From Anaerococcus nagyae (GTDB lineage: Bacteria > Bacillota > Clostridia > Tissierellales > Peptoniphilaceae): a stretch of DNA of 64,000 nt. Numbering within the stretch: position 1 is the first letter of the stretch; every line of letters begins with the position of its first letter. The stretch is taken from assembly GCF_017874535.1 (NCBI RefSeq), contig NZ_JAGGLS010000003.1, positions 101,970-165,969 on the forward strand, in the 5' to 3' direction. Shown in pieces: positions 56,468-64,000 of this stretch. The notes under the pieces were generated by a model. The model did no database searches and was not told the origin of the DNA. It saw nothing but the letters and a program-made list of their open reading frames with translations. Both the position numbers and the translations under genes were made by a program.

Positions 56468-58127
56468 TTTAATAGATGAAAATTGGATTCTAGTTATAGA
56501 TAATGATGGAGATACTAAAGAAATATCATTAAAAGAATTATTTTCTAATGCAAGTAATTATAAAGATCTAGCAGGGGAAATGAAAACACAAGATTTTGCT
56601 GTTCTTAGAATATTGCTTGCAATTTTACAGGCTGTGTTTTCTAGATTTGATGCTGATGGTATTTCTTATGAATATTTAGAATTAGATGAAGACTATCGTC
56701 AGTTAGAAGATGTTGAAGAAGATGATCTAAAAGATTATAAAAAAGATTTAAAAAGAACATGGAAAAATCTATGGAAAGCAGGAGAATTTCCATATATCGT
56801 AAATGAATATTTTGAAAAATGTCATGACAGATTTTTCCTATTTGATGATAAATATCCATTTATGCAAGTGAGTGAAGATATTATTAGGAATAATACTAAA
56901 AATAAAAAAGGAACCAACATAAGTATAAAGAATATAAATAGAACTATAACAGAAAGTAATAATAAAATTTCATTATTTGCAGGAAAAGATGCTTCTAGCA
57001 AAAACTTAACTACAGAAGCAGAAATAGCAAGGTGGTTAATCACATATCACGGATACACTGGGACAGGTGATAAGACAAAATTTACAGATATTGACGATAA
57101 ATTTACTCCATCTAAGGGATGGCTATACGATATTGGTGGTATTTATTTTACTGGAAATAATTTGTTTGAGACTTTGATGCTTAATTTAATCTTGGTTCAT
57201 CCAGCAGATTTTAATGCTAATAAACAAAAACCAGCTTGGGAATATTCTCCACAGGAAAATGTAAATGAGGATTTATCAAAATCTTTAGTAAATAATTTGT
57301 CAGAGCTTTACACTAGGTATTCTAGAGCCATATATATTGATCCAGACACAGATTTGGATAGAGAATTCTCATTTGAAGTTGTAAAACTATTAGATTTAGA
57401 ACATCAAAATCAAAGCCTAGAACTTATGACAACATGGAGAAAAAATGAAAGTGGACCCAATAAGGGGTTTTTTACACCCAAAAAACATAAAAGGGATGTT
57501 AGTTTATGGAGATCATTTGGTTTGCTTGCCTTAAATCCAAATACAAGTGATGTTTGGAAAGTAGGTTTAATGGATCATTTAGAAAGTATAAAGAGTACTC
57601 TCGGAGATTACAAATTTACTATTAATTCTATAAGTATGGAAGATGATGGCAATGCTACAAGCTGGGTTCCAGTTAATGAAATATATGACTATTTAAATAT
57701 TAACGATTTTGTAGCGACAGATTTATCAGAAAATGGATGGGTTATCCGCATTGAAGATACTATAAATGAAACAAAAGAGATCTTAGATATCACTTACAGA
57801 AGATTTTTAAAAGAAATAAAACTAATTAGAAATCAACAGGCAGATAACTTTGTAGAACAAAATGTAGAGAATCTATATTTTTTACTAAATGATCTATTTA
57901 AGAATTGGCTATCATCTATTACCCTAAATGATAGTAAAGATAAAAAAATAGAAGAGTGGAGAAATATATTAGAAAAAATTGTAAGAACTGAAGCCGATAG
58001 AATTTTAGCAAATGCTAATCCAAGAGACTATAAAGGTGTAACAATTGATGAAAAAACTCACAATATTATAACCGCTTATAATTCTTTTAATTACTTTTTA
58101 AATAAACAATTAAGAAAGGAGGTCTAA
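56454..58127 (+). CDS. casA: Type I-E Cascade large subunit Cse1/CasA (Cas8e)
   Basis: PAM-recognising large subunit. 557 residues from the GTG at 56454 (MTSFNLIDENWILV), preceded by GGAAGGGAG within cas3; the ATG at 56436 is possible but adds an atypical leader. NLIDENWI at the N-terminus, the FPYIV...DRFFLFDDKYPFMQV stretch, and the PTTPADFN-like HPADFN region match Cse1. Its four-helix C-terminal bundle follows. The stop TAA abuts the casB ATG. Confidence 0.9.
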   Translation: MTSFNLIDENWILVIDNDGDTKEISLKELFSNASNYKDLAGEMKTQDFAVLRILLAILQAVFSRFDADGISYEYLELDEDYRQLEDVEEDDLKDYKKDLKRTWKNLWKAGEFPYIVNEYFEKCHDRFFLFDDKYPFMQVSEDIIRNNTKNKKGTNISIKNINRTITESNNKISLFAGKDASSKNLTTEAEIARWLITYHGYTGTGDKTKFTDIDDKFTPSKGWLYDIGGIYFTGNNLFETLMLNLILVHPADFNANKQKPAWEYSPQENVNEDLSKSLVNNLSELYTRYSRAIYIDPDTDLDREFSFEVVKLLDLEHQNQSLELMTTWRKNESGPNKGFFTPKKHKRDVSLWRSFGLLALNPNTSDVWKVGLMDHLESIKSTLGDYKFTINSISMEDDGNATSWVPVNEIYDYLNINDFVATDLSENGWVIRIEDTINETKEILDITYRRFLKEIKLIRNQQADNFVEQNVENLYFLLNDLFKNWLSSITLNDSKDKKIEEWRNILEKIVRTEADRILANANPRDYKGVTIDEKTHNIITAYNSFNYFLNKQLRKEV

Positions 58128-58748
58128 ATGTCTAATAAAAATGATATAAATAAAGCATCTATTTATGGAGTTACATATAATATCTTAAATCAAATTGTAA
58201 ATGACCTAGATTCATCAGCTACTAAAGCAACATTAGCAAATCTTAGAAATTCTATATCAAAACCTTATTCACAAACAATTGGAGTTTTTTCCACATTTTA
58301 TAAGTATTTACCAGATTCATTTATTAGTGAATATGGAGATTTGTCATACCAAGAAAAAGCTATAATTACAAGCCTACAAATATTTGCTGTTCATCAGCAA
58401 GGAAATAGCCAAAGTGTATTATTAGAAGCTGATGATGAAAACAAATACAAAAATATAGGATATGCATTAAAAGTTTTAAGAACTGATGAAAATGCAAAAT
58501 CAACGGATAGAAGATTTAATGCTATGATAAGTGCAGATACTTTTGAAGAGTTTACTTTTCACCTAAGACAACTAATCTCTTTATTAAAGTCTAGGTCAGA
58601 TCAAAAGGTAAACTATGCAAAACTAGCTCAAGACTTATACTATTTCCAAATACCAAGTATGAGAGAAAATATTAAGCTTAGCTGGGCTAAAGAATACTAT
58701 AAATTCACAAACAAAGAAAAAGATAACAAAGGAGAAGAAAATGAGTAA
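58128..58748 (+). CDS. casB: Type I-E Cascade small subunit Cse2/CasB
   Basis: 206 residues, helical, dimeric in Cascade, stabilising the displaced strand. The short TKATLANLRNSI motif with conserved Arg and the FQIPSMRENIKLSWAKEYY C-terminus, with context, identify it. Starts directly after the casA stop with AAGGAGG upstream; overlaps cas7e by 8 bp. Confidence 0.88.
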   Translation: MSNKNDINKASIYGVTYNILNQIVNDLDSSATKATLANLRNSISKPYSQTIGVFSTFYKYLPDSFISEYGDLSYQEKAIITSLQIFAVHQQGNSQSVLLEADDENKYKNIGYALKVLRTDENAKSTDRRFNAMISADTFEEFTFHLRQLISLLKSRSDQKVNYAKLAQDLYYFQIPSMRENIKLSWAKEYYKFTNKEKDNKGEENE

Positions 58749-59814
58749 TAATAGACTATTCCTAGATGTTCACGCAATACAAACATTGCCACCTTCAAAT
58801 ATAAATAGAGATGATACAGGAAGTCCAAAAACTTGCCAATATGGTGGGGTAAAAAGAGCTAGAGTTAGCTCCCAATCTTGGAAAAGAGCAATGAGAACTT
58901 ATTTTTATGAACAAAGTGAGCAAGAAAATGTGGGAGTCAGAACAAAAGATATTGTACAGTTTGTAGCTGATAAAATAACTGAAATTGAACCTAGCAAACA
59001 AGAAGATGCTTTTAGCTTAGCAGAAAAAATAATAAATGATGCTGGTGTAAAAACCAAAGATGGAAAAGCAAAAGCTCTTTTCTTTTTGGGAGATAGTCAG
59101 GCTAAAGAATTAGCAAAAGCTGCTATTGGGGGAAATAATGATAAAAAATATTTAAAAGAAATATTAAGAAATAATCCTGCCGTAGATATAGCCTTGTTTG
59201 GTAGAATGGTTGCAGATGATCCATCATTGAACGAAGACGCATCAAGCCAAGTAGCTCATGCAATTTCAACTCACTCAGTAGATACAGAATTTGACTTTTT
59301 TACAGCAGTAGATGACCTTGCACCAGAAGAAAATGCCGGTGCAGGGATGCTTGGAACAGTAGAATTTAATTCATCAACTCTTTACCGATATGCAAATGTA
59401 GCCATTCATGAACTATATAAACAATTGGAAAATAAAGAAGCTGTATTAAATACTGGCAGATTATTTGTAAAATCATTTGCAAATAGTCTTCCAACAGGAA
59501 AAGTAAATACATTTGCCAATCAAACCCTTCCTCAATTTGTAATGGTTACGTTAAGAGATGATAGACCAGTAAACTTAGTCTCAGCCTTTGAGAATCCGAT
59601 AAGATCAAATGGAGGCTATGTAGAAAAATCTGTAAATGCTTTGTTGAATGAAAATGAAAAGGTAGAAAAATTTGTAAACAAAGCTCAAAAAACATTTATC
59701 TTAGACTTAAATAATTATAATTTTTCTTCTGATGAAATTGAAAATGAAAATTCATTAAATGAGTTAATAGATGATTTAGGTAATTTCCTAGATACAGAGT
59801 TATCAAATTGGTAG
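58741..59814 (+). CDS. cas7e: Type I-E Cascade backbone subunit Cas7e/CasC
   Basis: 357 residues; six copies line the crRNA. The family opening FLDVHAIQTLPPSNINRDDTGSPK and VKRARVSSQSWKRAMR are plain, as is the FNSSTLYRYANV segment. Spacing to neighbours is tight (8-bp overlap upstream, 9-bp gap downstream). Confidence 0.95.
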   Translation: MSNNRLFLDVHAIQTLPPSNINRDDTGSPKTCQYGGVKRARVSSQSWKRAMRTYFYEQSEQENVGVRTKDIVQFVADKITEIEPSKQEDAFSLAEKIINDAGVKTKDGKAKALFFLGDSQAKELAKAAIGGNNDKKYLKEILRNNPAVDIALFGRMVADDPSLNEDASSQVAHAISTHSVDTEFDFFTAVDDLAPEENAGAGMLGTVEFNSSTLYRYANVAIHELYKQLENKEAVLNTGRLFVKSFANSLPTGKVNTFANQTLPQFVMVTLRDDRPVNLVSAFENPIRSNGGYVEKSVNALLNENEKVEKFVNKAQKTFILDLNNYNFSSDEIENENSLNELIDDLGNFLDTELSNW

Positions 59815-59823
59815 GGTGATTTT

Positions 59824-60540
59824 TTGAAAACAATACTATTAAAATTTGCAGGACCTCTTCAATCATGGGGAACTAATTCCCATTTTGAAACAAGGCAAAC
59901 AGATCTATATCCGTCAAAAAGTGCATTAATAGGTCTAATAGCTGCAAGTTTTGGATATAAAAGAGATGAAGATAGTAAAATTAAAAAATTAAACGAACTA
60001 ACATACGCAGTAAGAATAGACCAACAGGGGAATTTGTTAAGAGACTACCATACAGCACAAAAATTTAAAAATAACGGAAATTTTGATAGGACTTATGTTA
60101 CTAATCGTTATTATCTTGAAGATGCAATATTTGTAGTAGCCTTAAGTCATGATGATGATAAATTTATCGAAGAAATATATGAAAATATTCAAAATCCATA
60201 TTTTCAGACGTTTATGGGCAGAAGATCATGTCCACCACCAGCAGATTTTTTACTTGGAGTTTTTGAAGACGACATAATAGATATCTTAAAAAGTTATCCA
60301 TGGCAGGCTAAAAATTGGTATAAAAAACATAATGATAATGCTGTATCTTGCTACATGGATGCTTCTATTGAAAAAAATTTAAAAGTATCCAAAAGAAGAG
60401 ATATGGTTATATCTTTTTCTCAAAAAGAAAGAAAATACCAATATAGAAATGAAAGCCAGTTAATAATAAATTTAATCGATCCATCAAGCGAAAATAATAA
60501 TACAGTTTATGATGAACATGATGCTTATGGAAGCCTTTAG
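59824..60540 (+). CDS. cas5e: Type I-E Cascade subunit Cas5e/CasD
   Basis: 238 residues; caps the 5' handle of the crRNA. KFAGPLQSWGTNSHFETRQTD and PSKSALIGLIAASFG are hallmark motifs, with a Gly/Pro-rich FMGRRSCPPPADF in the middle. TTG start with AGGGTGAT upstream. The stop overlaps the ribosome site of cas6e. Confidence 0.93.
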   Translation: MKTILLKFAGPLQSWGTNSHFETRQTDLYPSKSALIGLIAASFGYKRDEDSKIKKLNELTYAVRIDQQGNLLRDYHTAQKFKNNGNFDRTYVTNRYYLEDAIFVVALSHDDDKFIEEIYENIQNPYFQTFMGRRSCPPPADFLLGVFEDDIIDILKSYPWQAKNWYKKHNDNAVSCYMDASIEKNLKVSKRRDMVISFSQKERKYQYRNESQLIINLIDPSSENNNTVYDEHDAYGSL

Positions 60541-60551
60541 GAGGATTTATT

Positions 60552-62132
<1,581 letters not shown>

Positions 62133-62133
<1 letters not shown>

Positions 62134-63020
62134 TGCCGTTTACAGTAATAACATTAAAAAAGACTCCTTCATCACTCCGCGGTGATCTTACAAAATGGAT
62201 GCAAGAAATAGATACAGGGGTATATATAGGAAACTTTAATAGCAAAGTACGAGAAGAGCTTTGGAAAAGAGTAATAGAAAATGTAAAAGAAGGCGAAGCT
62301 ACAATATGCTATGCTTCACGTAATGAAATAGGTTATGACTTTAAAACAAACAGCAAAGATATTTCTATTATAGATTTTGATGGCATACCTTTAGTAATGG
62401 TAGATAAAAAAGAAAAGATCAAAGTAAATGATCAAGTGAAATTAGGATACAGTAGAGCCTCAAAATTGAGGAAAGCACGACAATTTCAAAAACAAACAAA
62501 AAAATCACCATCATATGTAGTAATAGATATAGAAACAGATGGATTAGATTTTAATAAAAATAGTATAATAGAAATTGGATGTGTAAAACTCTATAATGGA
62601 AATTTAGAAGAATTTGCTACATCCATAAAAATAGATCATAGTTTACCTAAAGAAATAGTAAACCTTACCGGAATAACTGATGAGTTTTTAGAAAAAAATG
62701 GAGAAGATGAAAAAGAAGCTCTAAGAGCACTACTAGATTTTATCAAGGGGTTAACCATAGTAAATTACGGAAATAACTTTGATATAAATTTTTTAAATAA
62801 GTCTCTAAATAAACATAATTTAGGACATATAAAAAATCAGACCATAGACTTAATGAGATATGTAAAAAAAGAAAATAGAACATTAGAAAATTATAAATTA
62901 GAAACTGCTCTAAAAGCATACGGAATAGACAAAAAAGTTCCACATAGAGCTCTAAGTGATGCAAAACTTACCTATGAACTATCTACTAAAGTAAATATTT
63001 TTAAAGAAAAAATAAAATAG
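62133..63020 (+). CDS. cas2: Cas2 (type I-E) fused to a DEDDh 3'-5' exonuclease
   Basis: 295 residues. The first 95 or so are Cas2e (MPFTVITLKKTPSSLRGDL, then GVYIGNFNSKVREELWKRV), followed by a basic linker and a DnaQ-like exonuclease from about 125. Its acidic/His residues are D132 and E134 (VIDIETDG), D217 (NNFDINFL), and H271/D276 (PHRALSDAK), so the site appears complete. Such fusions are known, for example in Streptococcus thermophilus CRISPR4, where the nuclease trims prespacers. ATG directly overlaps the cas1 stop. The CRISPR array starts 29 bp downstream. Confidence 0.95.
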
Positions 63021-63048
63021 ATTGGCTAAAAATAAGGATCAAATTACT
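63021..63048 (+). promoter_or_regulatory. Very short leader region before the CRISPR array
   Basis: Only 28 AT-rich bases separate the cas2 stop from the first repeat. No TATAAT-like box or hairpin is seen, so the true leader may overlap the end of cas2, or the array may be read from the cas promoter. Confidence 0.45.
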
Positions 63049-64000
63049 GTTTATCCCGCATACGCGGGGGTGATCCTGGGTGAACTTGCTAAGATGATAA
63101 GTCAGGAAGGTTTATCCCGCATACGCGGGGGTGATCCTCATTGACCCAATTTGACCAAATAGACCAGTAAGTTTATCCCGCATACGCGGGGGTGATCCTA
63201 AATATAAATGATGATAATCCAGTAAAAAAACGTTTATCCCGCATACGCGGGGGTGATCCTAATGATAAGGTAGAGGTACTTAAAAATGGGGAGTTTATCC
63301 CGCATACGCGGGGGTGATCCTAGGATCAATAGTTATGAGTAGCGGAAAGGTAAGTTTATCCCGCATACGCGGGGGTGATCCTTCGTTTGCTGCAGATTGA
63401 CTAACTTTGGTACTGTTTATCCCGCATACGCGGGGGTGATCCTGTTAGCCACTAATCTTAAAGAGGAGAAAGCAAGTTTATCCCGCATACGCGGGGGTGA
63501 TCCTTAACCTATCTAAGAAAAAGTGCTAAATATAGCGTTTATCCCGCATACGCGGGGGTGATCCTCTCATATCCTGGAAGACTGGGAGGATATGATTGTT
63601 TATCCCGCATACGCGGGGGTGATCCGTTACTTATATGATAATACCTTTATTGTAACTTGGTTTATCCCGCATACGCGGGGGTGATCCTGTTTTTTGCCTC
63701 ATTGATTATTTTATTTTGCATGTTTATCCCGCATACGCGGGGGTGATCCTTGTCTAATCTTTATAGTTATATACAAAGGCTCGTTTATCCCGCATACGCG
63801 GGGGTGATCCGTTACTTATATGATAATACCTTTATTGTAACTTGGTTTATCCCGCATACGCGGGGGTGATCCTTTAAGGAGGATTTTTTTATGTCAATAA
63901 ATAAAGTTTATCCCGCATACGCGGGGGTGATCCTCTTACAGATATCATTCAAAGCAAAATATGGTTGTTTATCCCGCATACGCGGGGGTGATCCCCTGTA
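63049..64000 (+). CRISPR. Type I-E CRISPR array, 16 repeats to the window end
   Basis: Identical 28-nt repeats begin GTTTATCCCGC and end GGGGGTGATCC; the inner CCCGC / GCGGG forms the Cas6e hairpin and GTGATCC the 5' handle. Starts: 63049, 63110, 63171, 63232, 63293, 63354, 63415, 63476, 63537, 63598, 63660, 63722, 63783, 63845, 63906, 63967. Fifteen spacers are complete: twelve are 33 nt and three are 34 nt (10, 11 and 13). Orientation matches the cas genes, so the leader end is on the left. The array continues past the edge. The repeat is close in form to that of S. thermophilus CRISPR4. Confidence 0.99.
63626..63844 (+). repeat. Duplicated spacer (spacers 10 and 13)
   Basis: The same 34-nt spacer (GTTACTTATATG...GTAACTTG) is present at 63626-63659 and 63811-63844, with two other spacers between. 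It is the only spacer starting with G. Confidence 0.97.

Noticed and set aside
63873..63905. Small gene starting at the ATG inside spacer 14
   Set aside because: It is a captured protospacer; the frame runs into repeat sequence and is not a host gene.

Overview
The window is a continuous stretch of a low-GC Firmicutes-type chromosome from an anaerobe. The evidence for that is AT-rich coding DNA, strong Shine-Dalgarno sites, pyruvate:ferredoxin oxidoreductase, a V-type ATPase, HPr kinase, the IspH-ribosomal S1 fusion common in Clostridia, and classic Firmicutes gene strings (rsmD-coaD-tmcAL, efp-asp23-nusB-xseAB-ispA-argR-recN, scpAB-rluB-cmk-plsC). An Anaerococcus/Peptoniphilaceae-like member is my best guess; this is inference from gene content, not a database match.

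Layout. 1-7.7 kb: 3' part of an M24 aminopeptidase, uvrC, hprK and nifJ. 7.7-13.2 kb: asp23, fakA, recG, rsmD, coaD and a coiled-coil protein, with tmcAL converging from the other strand. 14.5-27.3 kb: a long, tightly overlapping housekeeping run from efp to ispH-rpsA covering translation, DNA repair, chromosome condensation, isoprenoids and lipids. 27.3-28.7 kb: miaB. 28.8-37.6 kb: a nine-gene V-type ATPase operon in unusual order, with subunit I split and internally duplicated. 37.7-40.1 kb: bioY-bioD-bioA, then about 440 bp of apparently decayed DNA. 40.6-44.7 kb: rodA (minus), then nth, a HAD phosphatase, trmL and trxB. 44.8-49.2 kb: glycolysis cluster gapA-pgk-tpiA-eno. 49.3-52.2 kb: secG, rnr, smpB. 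52.2-53.1 kb: a small secreted cysteine-repeat protein and a cupin.

53.1-64.0 kb: a complete type I-E CRISPR-Cas locus. A secreted or membrane-anchored thermonuclease-like gene sits 11 bp ahead of cas3, followed by cas3-casA(cse1)-casB(cse2)-cas7e-cas5e-cas6e-cas1-cas2, the last fused to a DEDDh exonuclease. The array follows cas2 after only 28 bp and has 16 identical 28-nt repeats before the window ends. One 34-nt spacer occurs twice.

The points most worth a second look are the rearranged V-ATPase stator/subunit I, the probable ATT start of nth, the nuclease in the cas operon, the Cas2-exonuclease fusion with the spacer features, and the secreted Cys-repeat protein. I did not see a wholly unknown defence system.
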